This document shows positions 10,024 to 17,686 of a stretch of DNA of 45,373 bases, in pieces. The DNA lies in assembly GCF_002102255.1 (NCBI RefSeq), contig NZ_LQPH01000120.1:1-45373 (forward strand), read 5' to 3'. Within the stretch, counting starts at the first letter, position 1. Every line of letters begins with the position of its first letter. This stretch comes from Mycobacterium nebraskense. GTDB taxonomy: Bacteria; Actinomycetota; Actinomycetes; Mycobacteriales; Mycobacteriaceae. Below the pieces are notes generated by a model. That model saw only the letters and a program-made list of their open reading frames with translations. It searched no databases and had not been told where the DNA came from. The position numbers were made by a program, and so were the translations under genes.

Positions 10024-11229
10024 CTAGTCGGGTAGATGCGGCATCTCGAAGCCCGCGTCCCGGCCGACGAGCACCGCGGGCGTGAGCGCGGATTTGCCGT
10101 AACGATCACGCACCCGGTCGATCGCCGCGTCGATCGCGAGCCGGTTCTCGTCATCGCCGAAGGGCAGCGTCAGCTGCTGTGCGCCGCTGCGGTCGATTCC
10201 CGACACCGCGAAGCCGACCAGCGTCAGCCCGCGCTGCGCGATCACGGGTGCGGCCGACGCGACCAGCTGCCGCGCGGCGGTCAGGATCGGTTGCGTCGAG
10301 GACGTCGCGCAGGGCAGCGTCCGCGACCGCGTCGCGCGCCCGAAGTCGTCGAACCGCAGGCGCAGCACCACCGTGCGGCCGGTGCGCCCGGCGGCGCGCA
10401 TGCGGCCGGTGATCCGGTCGACCAGGTTGACCACCACCGCGTCGATCTCGGCGGGGGACATGGTGTTGCCGGCGCGGCCGAGCGCCCGTTGCGCTCCCAC
10501 GGACCGGCGGCGCACACCGGTGGTCACCCGGCGGCGGTCGATGTTGCGGGACAGCGCGAACAGCTGGCGGCCCATGGCGCCGCCCAGCAGCGAGGACAGT
10601 GTCGACTCGCTCAGCTCGGCGACGTCGGCGACGGTCACGAGTCCGTGGGCGTGGAGTTTGTCGGCGGTTTTGGCGCCCACTCCCCACAGCCGCCGCACCG
10701 GCAACGGGTGGAGGAAGGCCAGCTCCCGGTCGGGCGGCACCAGCAGTAGCCCGTCCGGCTTGGCCTCCTGGCTGGCGACCTTGGCGAGGAACTTCGTCCG
10801 GGCGATGCCGACGGTGATGGGCAGGCCGACCCGGTCACGCACGTCGCCGCGCAACCGGCCGGCGATCTGAACCGGCGTCCCGGAGACCCGGCGCAGCCCG
10901 CCGACATCGAGAAACGCCTCGTCCACCGAGAGCGGCTCCACGATCGGGGTGCAGTCGCGAAAGACCTCGAACACTGCGTCACTGGCACGGCTGTAGGCGC
11001 TCATCCGGGGCGGCACCACCACGGCATGCGGGCACAGCCGTCGCGCCTGCGCGCCGCCCATCGCGGTCCGCACGCCGTAGGCCTTGGCCTCGTAGCTGGC
11101 CGCGAGCACGACCCCACGCCCGACGATCACCGGGCGGCCGCGCAGCGTCGGGTCGTCGCGCTGTTCGACGGACGCGTAGAACGAATCCAGGTCCGCGTGC
11201 AGGATGGACGCATCGCACCGCACGAACAT
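10024..11229 (-). CDS. dinB: Y-family DNA polymerase IV (DinB3 type)
   Basis: The 401-residue protein is a Y-family translesion polymerase. The palm signature HADLDSFYASVE is at residues 11-22, with Asp13 a metal ligand and Tyr18 at the steric-gate position. LSVDEAFLDV supplies the second acidic pair. The helix-hairpin-helix region (LWGVGAKTADKL) and little-finger domain follow, and QLTLPF at 352-357 fits a beta-clamp-binding motif. It lies 23 bases behind ethR on the same strand. From memory, M. smegmatis has DinB3 beside ethA/ethR, and M. tuberculosis lacks it at this site. The ATG at 11229 is chosen because the conserved N-terminus begins there; the frame extends upstream only through DNA that encodes ethR in another frame. 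A perfect SOS-type palindrome covers the start codon. Confidence 0.88.
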   Translation of the reverse strand: MFVRCDASILHADLDSFYASVEQRDDPTLRGRPVIVGRGVVLAASYEAKAYGVRTAMGGAQARRLCPHAVVVPPRMSAYSRASDAVFEVFRDCTPIVEPLSVDEAFLDVGGLRRVSGTPVQIAGRLRGDVRDRVGLPITVGIARTKFLAKVASQEAKPDGLLLVPPDRELAFLHPLPVRRLWGVGAKTADKLHAHGLVTVADVAELSESTLSSLLGGAMGRQLFALSRNIDRRRVTTGVRRRSVGAQRALGRAGNTMSPAEIDAVVVNLVDRITGRMRAAGRTGRTVVLRLRFDDFGRATRSRTLPCATSSTQPILTAARQLVASAAPVIAQRGLTLVGFAVSGIDRSGAQQLTLPFGDDENRLAIDAAIDRVRDRYGKSALTPAVLVGRDAGFEMPHLPD

Positions 11230-11236
11230 ATGTTCG
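11223..11236. promoter_or_regulatory. LexA/SOS-box palindrome over the dinB start codon
   Basis: CGAACATATGTTCG is a perfect 14-base palindrome matching the mycobacterial/Gram-positive LexA core CGAAC-N4-GTTCG. The dinB ATG (11229-11227 on the minus strand) lies inside it. Bound LexA would cover the start region, implying DNA-damage control from a promoter in the end of ethR. Confidence 0.7.
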
Positions 11237-11252
11237 CACGGATCGGTGACGA

Positions 11253-11879
11253 CTAGCTGGACTGGCCGTAGATGCTGGTCACCCAGATGTGGGTGAGCGT
11301 GTCGAGCAGTTGCCCGTTGGGCACCGACGGTCGCTCGTCGGCGAAAGAGGTGAGCATCACCTTTTCGTTGAGCAGGTTCAGTGCCGCGGACAGGTCGTGA
11401 GCCGGCAGCGTCACCGGCGCCGCACCGCGGGCGCGTTCGGTCTCGATCACCGCGGTGATGTGCTCCACCCACTTCTGCATGAACCGCGACCACAGGTCGC
11501 GCAGGTCCTTATTGGTGCGCGCGGCGTCGGCGGCCAGAGACACCGCGCGATGCGCCCCGAATGTCTCGACGAACACGTTGATGCCGATGCGCCACAGGGT
11601 TTTCGGGTCGGCAGGCGGATTGGCGATTATCGCCTCCAGCGCGGAGTCGGCCTCGACGATGACGCGCTCGAAGAGAGTGAGCAGCACCGCGTCTTTGGAG
11701 GGGAAATAGAAGTAGAACGTCGGCCTGGACAGGCCGGCCCCCTTGGCCAGGTCGTCGACCGAGATGTCGGCGAGTGGACGTTCCCGTAGCAACCGCTCGG
11801 CGGTGGACAGGATGGCCAGCTCACGCTCGTCGCCCGAAGGACGCGTCGAACGCCGACGGGTGGAACTGGCGGTTGTCAC
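11253..11879 (-). CDS. ethR: TetR-family repressor of ethA
   Basis: This 208-residue TetR-family protein represses the divergent monooxygenase gene ethA and thereby controls activation of ethionamide-type prodrugs. The helix-turn-helix spans about residues 38-63 (ISVDDLAKGAGLSRPTFYFYF), nearly as in M. tuberculosis EthR as I recall it. The end, HIWVTSIYGQSS, also matches the family. The start is the GTG at 11879. A minus-strand TAGAGT -10 box lies 7 bases before it, giving a leaderless message; upstream in-frame starts up to 12044 would run through the operator and into ethA. The N-terminus is a short, Arg/Ser-rich tail as in other EthR proteins. Confidence 0.95.
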   Translation of the reverse strand: MTTASSTRRRSTRPSGDERELAILSTAERLLRERPLADISVDDLAKGAGLSRPTFYFYFPSKDAVLLTLFERVIVEADSALEAIIANPPADPKTLWRIGINVFVETFGAHRAVSLAADAARTNKDLRDLWSRFMQKWVEHITAVIETERARGAAPVTLPAHDLSAALNLLNEKVMLTSFADERPSVPNGQLLDTLTHIWVTSIYGQSS

Positions 11880-11955
11880 GCCGATTACTCTACATGGTGT
11901 TGAAAGATTCGACACTATGTTGACTAGCTCAACGCCGCGTTGATACCGTGGCCCG
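11880..11955. promoter_or_regulatory. ethR-ethA intergenic operator and divergent leaderless promoters
   Basis: The 76 bases hold the ethR -10 (minus strand, 11887-11892) and the ethA -10 (TACCGT, 11944-11949). Between them are TGTTGA-N5-TCGACA (11898-11914) and GTTGA-N5-TCAAC (11919-11933), spaced about two helical turns. In M. tuberculosis EthR binds cooperatively as several dimers to the corresponding segment. Confidence 0.8.
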
Positions 11956-13425
11956 ATGACTGAGCACCTTGACGTGATCATCGTGGGCGCCGGCATCTCG
12001 GGTATCAGCGCGGCGTGGCACCTGCAGGAACGGTGCCCGTCCAAGAGCTACGCGATCCTGGAACGCCGCGCCGACCTGGGCGGCACCTGGGACCTGTTCA
12101 AATACCCGGGCATCCGGTCGGACTCGGACATGTTCACCCTCGGGTTCCGGTTCAAGCCCTGGCGCTCGGCCAAGTCGATCGCCGACGGCGCCGACATCAA
12201 GGCCTACATCAACGAGGCCGCGGTCGAGAACAAGATCGACCGGCACATCCGCTACCGCCAGCGCGTCCTGGCCGCCGATTGGTCCGATGCCGACAATCGC
12301 TGGACCCTGACCGTCGAGTCTGACGGCCAGCAGCGGGAGCTCACCTGCTCCTTCCTGTTCGCGTGCACCGGCTACTACAACTACGACGAGGGATATTCGC
12401 CCACCTTCCCCGGCGCCGACGACTTCGGCGGTCAGATCGTCCATCCGCAGCACTGGCCGGAGGACCTTGACTACCAGGGCAAGAAGATCATCGTCATCGG
12501 TTCCGGCGCCACCGCGATCACCCTGATCCCGGCCCTGGTGAACTCGGGCTCCGGCCACGTCACGATGCTGCAGCGCTCGCCGACCTACATCGGCTCGCTG
12601 CCCGGGGTCGACCCGTTCGCCGAACGCGCCAACCGGCTGCTGCCGGACCGCTTGGCGCACATCGCGAATCGTTGGAAAGCCATCGCGTTCAGCACCTTCC
12701 AGTATCAGCTGTCGCGGAAGCGGCCGGCCTACATGCGCAAGACGTTGATGACGATGGCCAAGCGACGCCTGCCGCAGGGGTACGACGTCGAGAAGCACTT
12801 CGGGCCCCGGTACAACGTGTGGGACCAGCGGCTGTGCCTGGCGCCCGACGGCGATTTCTTCCGCACCATCCGGCACGGCAAGGCGGACGTCGTCACCGAC
12901 ACCATCGACCGGTTCACCAAGACGGGAATCAAGCTCACCTCGGGTGAGGAGCTGCAGGCCGACATCATCATCACCGCAACGGGATTGAACATGCAGTTGC
13001 TGGGTGGGGTGCGACCCACCCGGAACGGCGAGCCAATCGAGTTGACGTCGTTGATGACCTATAAGGGCCTGATGTTCTCCGGGGTCCCGAATTTCGCGAT
13101 CACCTTCGGCTATACCAATGCGTCGTGGACCCTGAAGGCCGACCTGGTCTCCGAGTTCGTCTGCCGGTTGCTGAACTACATGGACGACAACGGTTTTGAC
13201 TTCGTGGAGCCGCAGCATCCCGGCGATGACGTCGACGAGCTGCCGTTCATGGACTTCAGTCCCGGCTATTTCCAGCGGGCGATGGACATGCTGCCCAAGT
13301 CTGGGTCTCGCGCGCCGTGGCGGCTCAAGCAGAATTACTTATTCGACATGCGCACGATCCGGCGCGGCAAGGTAGCCGACGAGGGCCTGCGATTCGCGAA
13401 AAAGCGTGCGCCGGTTGCTGTTTAA
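11956..13425 (+). CDS. ethA: FAD-containing Baeyer-Villiger monooxygenase EthA
   Basis: This 489-residue flavoprotein is the NADPH/FAD Baeyer-Villiger monooxygenase that oxidises ketones and activates ethionamide and related thioamides. The FAD-binding motif GAGISG is at residues 11-16. The type I Baeyer-Villiger fingerprint (F-x-G-x3-H-x3-W-P) is at 157-168, and an NADPH-binding GSGATAI motif follows near residue 180. The ATG at 11956 lies 6 bases after a TACCGT -10, so the message is leaderless. Its last 4 bases overlap the end of rraA on the other strand. No truncation or frameshift is seen, so drug activation should be intact. Confidence 0.96.
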   Translation: MTEHLDVIIVGAGISGISAAWHLQERCPSKSYAILERRADLGGTWDLFKYPGIRSDSDMFTLGFRFKPWRSAKSIADGADIKAYINEAAVENKIDRHIRYRQRVLAADWSDADNRWTLTVESDGQQRELTCSFLFACTGYYNYDEGYSPTFPGADDFGGQIVHPQHWPEDLDYQGKKIIVIGSGATAITLIPALVNSGSGHVTMLQRSPTYIGSLPGVDPFAERANRLLPDRLAHIANRWKAIAFSTFQYQLSRKRPAYMRKTLMTMAKRRLPQGYDVEKHFGPRYNVWDQRLCLAPDGDFFRTIRHGKADVVTDTIDRFTKTGIKLTSGEELQADIIITATGLNMQLLGGVRPTRNGEPIELTSLMTYKGLMFSGVPNFAITFGYTNASWTLKADLVSEFVCRLLNYMDDNGFDFVEPQHPGDDVDELPFMDFSPGYFQRAMDMLPKSGSRAPWRLKQNYLFDMRTIRRGKVADEGLRFAKKRAPVAV

Positions 13426-13910
13426 GGCTTGACGACGACGATGCCGTCGTCGTCGCTGTAGGCGATTTCGCCCGGTACGAACGTTACCCCGCCGAGCGTG
13501 ACCTCGATGTCGCGCTCGCCGGCGCCGGTCTTGGTGCTCTTGCGAGGGTTGGTGCCCAGCGCCTTGATGCCGAGGTCGAGACCGCGCAGTGCGGCGGCGT
13601 CGCGCACCGCCCCGTTGACGACGAGCCCGGCCCAGCCGTTCGAGTGGGCCAGCTCCGCGATGACGTCTCCGACCAGTGCCGAGTGCAGGGAGCCGCCGCC
13701 GTCGATGACCAGTACCCCGCCCGCACCTGGCTGGGAGAGCACCGATTTCAGCAGCGCGTTGTCTTCAAAGCAGCGCACCGTGCTGATGGGCCCGGCGAAT
13801 TGGGGACGGCCGCCGAACTGGCGGAATTGGACGTCGCAACTGCGTACATCGGGTCCGATGTCGTCGACCAGGTCGGCGGTTGGCTGGAATGACACGGTCA
13901 CGTCTGACAC
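13422..13910 (-). CDS. rraA: RraA-family protein (formerly annotated MenG)
   Basis: The 162-residue protein belongs to the RraA / HMG aldolase-like family. In E. coli RraA binds and inhibits RNase E; many homologues are instead class II aldolases/decarboxylases that use a metal held by the GxxxxD and RD motifs. Characteristic segments are [39 protein letters not shown] near residue 75, and [17 protein letters not shown] near 105, where Arg-Asp are the active-site residues. The older MenG name (demethylmenaquinone methyltransferase) is not supported. ATG 13910 is used; the conserved part begins at SFQP, so a GTG a few codons in is possible. Confidence 0.9.
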   Translation of the reverse strand: MSDVTVSFQPTADLVDDIGPDVRSCDVQFRQFGGRPQFAGPISTVRCFEDNALLKSVLSQPGAGGVLVIDGGGSLHSALVGDVIAELAHSNGWAGLVVNGAVRDAAALRGLDLGIKALGTNPRKSTKTGAGERDIEVTLGGVTFVPGEIAYSDDDGIVVVKP

Positions 13911-13924
13911 CGTAGCGGCCGCGG

Positions 13925-14365
13925 TCAGCGGCGCCGCAGCTGCCGGATCAGCAGGATCGCCAGGAGACTGACGACCAGGGCGACGATCAACGGCAGCGGG
14001 GACTGGCTCGAGGCCGCCGCCGGAACGTCGGGAGAAACCGGATTATTGGCGGCGTCCACCGTGGATTTCGCTTGTGCGGCCGCGTCTTTGGCGGCGGCAG
14101 CGAGGTCACCGTTGCTTTCGATTCGCTGCTGCACCTCAAGGGGTGGCTCGACGGCCTTTGCCGGCGGCGGGGCGGCTTTGGCGGGCGCCTTCTTCGCCGG
14201 TGCTTTCTTGGCGGGTGCCTTTTTGGCGGGTGCCTTTTTAGCCGGTGCTTTCTTGGCGGGCGCTTTCGCGGTCTTCTTGACCGCCTTGGCCGGAGGCTTC
14301 TTTTCTGGCGGCGGGGTCGGCGCGCCGTCGGGTTCGCTGTTGGGTTGATCCTGCGGGTCTGCCAT
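13925..14365 (-). CDS. hns: Histone H1-like, membrane-anchored nucleoid protein Hns (Rv3852-like)
   Basis: The 146-residue protein has an acidic/proline N-terminus, a lysine-alanine-proline region of repeated PAKKA units (residues about 35-65) like eukaryotic histone H1 tails, a short linker, and one C-terminal membrane helix (about 124-142, [18 protein letters not shown]) ending in RQLRRR. M. tuberculosis Rv3852 has this layout and is described as a nucleoid-associated protein. The helix suggests tethering of DNA to the membrane. AAGGAG lies 8 bases before the ATG. It follows rraA on the same strand with a 14-base gap to the rraA start, so the two may be co-transcribed. Confidence 0.9.
   Translation of the reverse strand: MADPQDQPNSEPDGAPTPPPEKKPPAKAVKKTAKAPAKKAPAKKAPAKKAPAKKAPAKKAPAKAAPPPAKAVEPPLEVQQRIESNGDLAAAAKDAAAQAKSTVDAANNPVSPDVPAAASSQSPLPLIVALVVSLLAILLIRQLRRR
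14171..14263. repeat. Imperfect 15-bp tandem repeats inside hns
   Basis: About six units of a 15-base repeat encode successive PAKKA pentapeptides. Units differ mainly at third codon positions. Such a tract can change in unit number between strains and so alter the DNA-binding tail length. Confidence 0.75.
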
Positions 14366-14410
14366 GCGGCCGCTCCTTGAGCAATATTTCAGTAGTTATC
14401 TAGCCCACGC

Positions 14411-14425
14411 GGGTTCTTCGAACCC
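14411..14425. terminator. Hairpin after the copC-like gene
   Basis: GGGTTC and GAACCC are perfect 6-base arms around a TTC loop, 38 bases beyond the stop of the minus-strand CopC gene and before hns. There is no T-run, as is common in mycobacteria. Confidence 0.4.
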
Positions 14426-14462
14426 ATCATGCCAGCACGAGTGCGGGCGCCTCGGCCGCCGG

Positions 14463-14963
14463 TCACGGTCTGCGCCGCGCCGCCCACAGGGCGCCCCCGG
14501 CAACGAGCACCGCCGCCACCACGACGAACGGCCAGACCGGGACGTCCCCGCCGGCGGGGGCCCCGGCGGCCGGTGGGCCCGGGGTACCGGTGCCCGGCAC
14601 GGTCAGCCGAAATGACCAGGATCCGGAGACCACGTGACCATCCGCGGACGTCACCCGGTAGTTCACGGTGTAGGTCCCGGCCGGTCCCAGCGGTCGCAGG
14701 TCGATGCCGACGACCGCGCCCCGCACCGTCGGATCCCTAGTGGACCACACGTTGCCGTCGGGCCCGACGACGGTCATGGCGGCGAACGTGGTCTGCAGCT
14801 GTTCGTTGAAGGTGGCGCTCACCCGTGCGGGACCGGTCGCCAGAACCGCGTTGTCCGCCGGATCGGTGGCTACCCGCGCGGCGTGCGCCGACGCCACTTG
14901 CGCGGTCATTGTTGCGATCACCAACAGGACACCGACGCATGCGGCAATCGCCAACCGCCTCAT
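14463..14963 (-). CDS. CopC-domain copper-binding membrane-anchored protein
   Basis: The 166-residue protein has a signal peptide (residues 1 to about 26, cut after the Ala of ASA), a CopC domain and a C-terminal membrane helix (about 143-161). Mature CopC proteins bind Cu(II) with the N-terminal His; here the predicted mature protein begins at or next to the His of AHAARV. The domain ends with the family segment SADGHVVSGSWSF, whose His is the other expected ligand. Its start overlaps the stop of the YcnI-domain gene by 4 bases (ATGA), so they are translationally coupled. No CopD-like multi-helix partner is present. Confidence 0.88.
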   Translation of the reverse strand: MRRLAIAACVGVLLVIATMTAQVASAHAARVATDPADNAVLATGPARVSATFNEQLQTTFAAMTVVGPDGNVWSTRDPTVRGAVVGIDLRPLGPAGTYTVNYRVTSADGHVVSGSWSFRLTVPGTGTPGPPAAGAPAGGDVPVWPFVVVAAVLVAGGALWAARRRP

Positions 14964-15655
14964 GCCCGTCGGCGGATCAGCGCGAGGCCGATTCCCAGCG
15001 CGGCCACGACCAGCGCCGCGCCGCCCAACACCCGGGCGGTGTTGTCCGAAGATTTCGGCTGCGCCGGCGCCGTCGCCTGGTCGGCCGGTGCGGCGGACGG
15101 CGGATGGTGGCCATGGGACGCCAACGGTCCCGCGGCAAGTGTCAGCGTGGGCACCGGGTATTCCGGCTCACCGCCGCCGGGCTGCGGCGGCTGGTCCCAC
15201 TTCACGACCGTGCCGTCGGAATAGGTCTGCGTCGCCGGGAAGCTGGCGGTCTCGGCGTCGGGCAGCTTCACCGATATCCGGAACAGCGCGAATTGATCCA
15301 CCCCGATGCCGGCGCCCGGCGCGGCCGTCCACGTCACCGAGTGCACGCCGCCCGATGCCGCGTCACGGTCGAGCCTGGCCGTCCATCCCGGCATGCTTTC
15401 GGTGCGCGCCGAGGCCACGTCGGGCAGGCCGACACTCAGCGCGGTGGTTAGCGCGCCCGTGTTCGATTCGTTGGGGACCTGAAAGGTGACGATTGCCATC
15501 GCGCCGCGCACCGCCGTGTCGCTGCTGGCGTGGACGTGCGCCCACGCCGCCGGGAGGTATGCCGCCGAGCCGAGATAGAGGGCGCCGGCAGCGGCCACCG
15601 CGATCGGGAAGCGGGACATCCGCCGCGTGCGGATCGACAAGCCGGGCCGCCGCAT
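14960..15655 (-). CDS. YcnI-domain (DUF1775) copper-binding protein
   Basis: The 231-residue protein has an N-terminal signal peptide ending at AWA, then the mature sequence HVHASS, a YcnI (DUF1775) beta-sandwich domain, a proline-rich linker and a C-terminal membrane helix (about 207-226). In Bacillus subtilis YcnI, Cu(II) is held by the N-terminal His together with a Trp; the mature His and GW near the middle fit that pattern. Combined with CopC it suggests extracytoplasmic copper handling. ATG 15655 lies 7 bases after the Rv3850-like stop, so the three genes look like one transcript. ATG 15619 is an alternative start. Confidence 0.85.
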   Translation of the reverse strand: MRRPGLSIRTRRMSRFPIAVAAAGALYLGSAAYLPAAWAHVHASSDTAVRGAMAIVTFQVPNESNTGALTTALSVGLPDVASARTESMPGWTARLDRDAASGGVHSVTWTAAPGAGIGVDQFALFRISVKLPDAETASFPATQTYSDGTVVKWDQPPQPGGGEPEYPVPTLTLAAGPLASHGHHPPSAAPADQATAPAQPKSSDNTARVLGGAALVVAALGIGLALIRRRA

Positions 15656-15662
15656 TCGTTGG

Positions 15663-16319
15663 TCAGCTCAACCCGAGCCGGGCCATCAGGTCCGCCTCGA
15701 TGCCGTCGAGCTGCGACGAGATCGCGGCGTGGGCCGCCCGGCGTCGGGCGGCCGGCATGTTCTCGGCGGCGGTGACAGCCGCCGACAGATCGGTGAGCCG
15801 CTCGGTGATGGCCGACACGAACTGCTTGGTCTCGGCATCCTTGGGCTTCTTGTCCCGCACAATCCGCAGGGACTTCTCCGCCCCGGCGATCCGGGCGGAC
15901 AGCTGCGCGCCGTGGCCGGAAAACTGTCCGATCTGGGCCAACGGGATCCCGAGCTGGTCGGCGCGACGCTGATCGATCAGCGCGCGCGCCGAGACGGCGG
16001 CCCGGTAGATGAGCGGCGTGAGGATTGGCGCGAGCAGTCGGGACACCGTCAGCGCCCGGCGAATTCTCGTCGGCGAGAAGATCTTGCCCTCCCGCGCCGC
16101 TTTGAGTTCGGCCTCGGCGACTTTCAACGCGTTCCGGTCGCTGTCCCGTTGGGCTTTGATCTGCGCCCTGAGGGCTTTGGCCTCCACCCGGCGGGCGGCC
16201 TGGTAACGGCGATTCTCGTTTTTGGCGGCGAGCTTGGCCTCCAGCTTCGCGCGGGCCTTGATCGCACGGGCTTCGGCGCGACGCGTCGCGCGACTCTTTC
16301 GCTTGCGGAACAGGCCCAT
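15663..16319 (-). CDS. Conserved mycobacterial protein Rv3850-like (DUF6474)
   Basis: The 218-residue protein starts with a very basic segment (MGLFRKRKSRATRRAEARAI) followed by an Ala/Lys/Arg/Glu-rich helix likely to form a coiled coil up to about residue 80. Residues 85-130 are more hydrophobic (SRLLAPILTPLIYRAAVSARAL), possibly a membrane-associated segment. The C-terminal part is again helical. No enzyme motif is seen. Length and position between hns and espR match M. tuberculosis Rv3850. The function is unknown. The YcnI-CopC pair follows after 7 bases on the same strand. Confidence 0.85.
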   Translation of the reverse strand: MGLFRKRKSRATRRAEARAIKARAKLEAKLAAKNENRRYQAARRVEAKALRAQIKAQRDSDRNALKVAEAELKAAREGKIFSPTRIRRALTVSRLLAPILTPLIYRAAVSARALIDQRRADQLGIPLAQIGQFSGHGAQLSARIAGAEKSLRIVRDKKPKDAETKQFVSAITERLTDLSAAVTAAENMPAARRRAAHAAISSQLDGIEADLMARLGLS

Positions 16320-16454
16320 TCCCGGCCGCCTCCCCGGTCTCTCGTGGACTATCGCTTTCGTGCGTGCGCGATCCGTGAGCCAACCCTAATCGGAAAGGGC
16401 GGACGGGAGCCCTCCAGGTCGGGGCCGAGCGGCCGTTGTGGGTTCCGGTGTCCC

Positions 16455-16853
16455 CTACGCGTCCAGGTGCTCCGCGCGGCGCAGCTCGTTGACCCGCTGC
16501 ATGACCTCGTGCTGGGCCTCGGGGGACAACTCGGAGGCGCGCAGCGCAAGGCGGCGCACACTGTCGTCGCGCATCGTGGCGAGGATCGACAGCTCCTTGT
16601 CGAGCTTCTCGTAGTACTCGTCGTCGGTGAAGTAGGCCGGCTTGATGCGGAAGAAGTTGGCCAATGCGGCCATGGTCGCCACCGAAGGGTTCGTGCGGTT
16701 CCCCGAACGCAACTGCGACAGGTAGGGAGCCGACATCGTGATGCCCTCCGCCTTGAGCGCCGCGATCACTTCCGCGGAGGTGTGCGGCCCGCGTCCCGGG
16801 GGACACACCGTGTCGAACAGGCGGTTCAGGCGAGCAGCGAACGTCGTGCTCAT
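16455..16853 (-). CDS. espR: Nucleoid-associated regulator EspR
   Basis: The 132-residue protein has an N-terminal helix-turn-helix (residues about 25-60, including TMSAPYLSQLRSGNRTNPSVATM) and a C-terminal dimerisation helix bundle. It matches EspR, which in M. tuberculosis activates the espACD operon for ESX-1 and binds many chromosomal sites as an architectural protein. The start MSTTFAARLNRLFDTV is the usual one. The upstream region is long and A/T-richer than the neighbourhood, in line with complex and self-regulated expression. It is the only gene between the Rv3848 position and Rv3850. Confidence 0.95.
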   Translation of the reverse strand: MSTTFAARLNRLFDTVCPPGRGPHTSAEVIAALKAEGITMSAPYLSQLRSGNRTNPSVATMAALANFFRIKPAYFTDDEYYEKLDKELSILATMRDDSVRRLALRASELSPEAQHEVMQRVNELRRAEHLDA

Positions 16854-17225
16854 TGGATATGACCTCCACTGGGCTGTAGAAGTGAACTATTACCTAGGTG
16901 TATTTGCTGATCATGGTAGCGAGGGTTTGTGTCCCTAACTAGGTGCAAACCCCCACGGATTCGGACCAGGCGTAGCTGGGGCTTGCCGATGCCGCACTTG
17001 ACGAGCGTCTAACTGATTCGCTGAGGTGTCCACTAAATCGGCGAAACTCACAGGTTATCCGCAGAATTCGGCATCGGGGCCAAGGTGGCGGGCCGACGGC
17101 GCCGGACTCGGCAAAGTATAGGATGGGAACGTGCTGGGCGGTCGCACCGCAACCGGGCAGCAATTTATGCTTGCTTAACGCCTTATTTGCTGTCGGATCC
17201 GCGCTGCGCCCGGAAAACGCCACGC
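16854..17225. other. espR upstream region
   Basis: About 370 bases without a convincing gene. GGGTTTG (16923-16929) and CAAACCC (16946-16952) are perfect inverted arms with a 16-base spacer, possibly a regulator site. The sequence is more A/T-rich than its surroundings. The 3' half merges into the decayed Rv3848-position gene. Confidence 0.4.
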
Positions 17226-17627
17226 CCGGACCTGTCCAAAATGCGAAATGGGGTTCGTCAGTCGTCCAGGCGGCCCCGTCCTCCCGCCAGTCCCACAGCG
17301 TCAATGCCGGGAGGGCGAGCGCCGAGGCGAAGACCATCGGGCCCGCCGACAGCGTGGCGCCCGGGAACTGGCCGAGGGTCACGGTGAGTGTCACCCCGGT
17401 CGGCACCATCCGCCATCGGTAGTGCCGGGCGGACCTCAATCGGGACCTGTCGCCGTCCTCGGCAAGAAACACCATCCCGAGGCTGACCCTTTCGACACGT
17501 GGTCGACCACCGTCCGGTTATCGAACCGCGGGTCGAAGGTCTCGCCCACCGGTCCGCTGGGACCGGTTCGCCGGCTACTCCCCTTCGCTGACGGCCTTGA
17601 GGCTAATGGCTGCATCCGTAGGTGCAC
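17226..17627 (-). pseudogene. Frameshifted gene remnant at the Rv3848 position
   Basis: Two minus-strand frames read as one broken gene. The first (from GTG 17627) encodes GETFDPRFDNRTVVDHV and ends soon after SASG. From about 17475 a second frame continues with MVFLAEDGD and RHYRWRMVPTGVTLTV, then a hydrophobic stretch (MVFASALALPALTLWDW). Both parts have the high third-position GC of real genes, and the switch between frames falls at one point, so a single indel near 17475 explains it. Coding character fades below about 17250, so the 3' part also appears lost. M. tuberculosis has the roughly 300-residue membrane protein Rv3848 in this slot and orientation. The assignment to Rv3848 is by position only. 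Confidence 0.6.
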
Positions 17628-17686
17628 CAGAAGGGCGGTCGAGTTCGGGGAGCCGTACTTTTCGATTCGAGCGATGCTGTAATTGC

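Noticed and set aside
11230..11493. Upstream extension of dinB to 11493
   Set aside because: The extension lies wholly inside ethR coding DNA in another frame, and the conserved polymerase N-terminus starts at 11229.
11880..12044. 55-residue extension of EthR
   Set aside because: It would run through the operator and the start of ethA; a -10 box supports the GTG at 11879.
13925..14365. Plus-strand Ala/Gly-rich frame opposite hns
   Set aside because: It is a by-product of the PAKKA codon repeats on the other strand.
17050..17064. Single DnaA-like 9-mer TTATCCGCA near 17054
   Set aside because: One mismatch from consensus and isolated, so likely chance.
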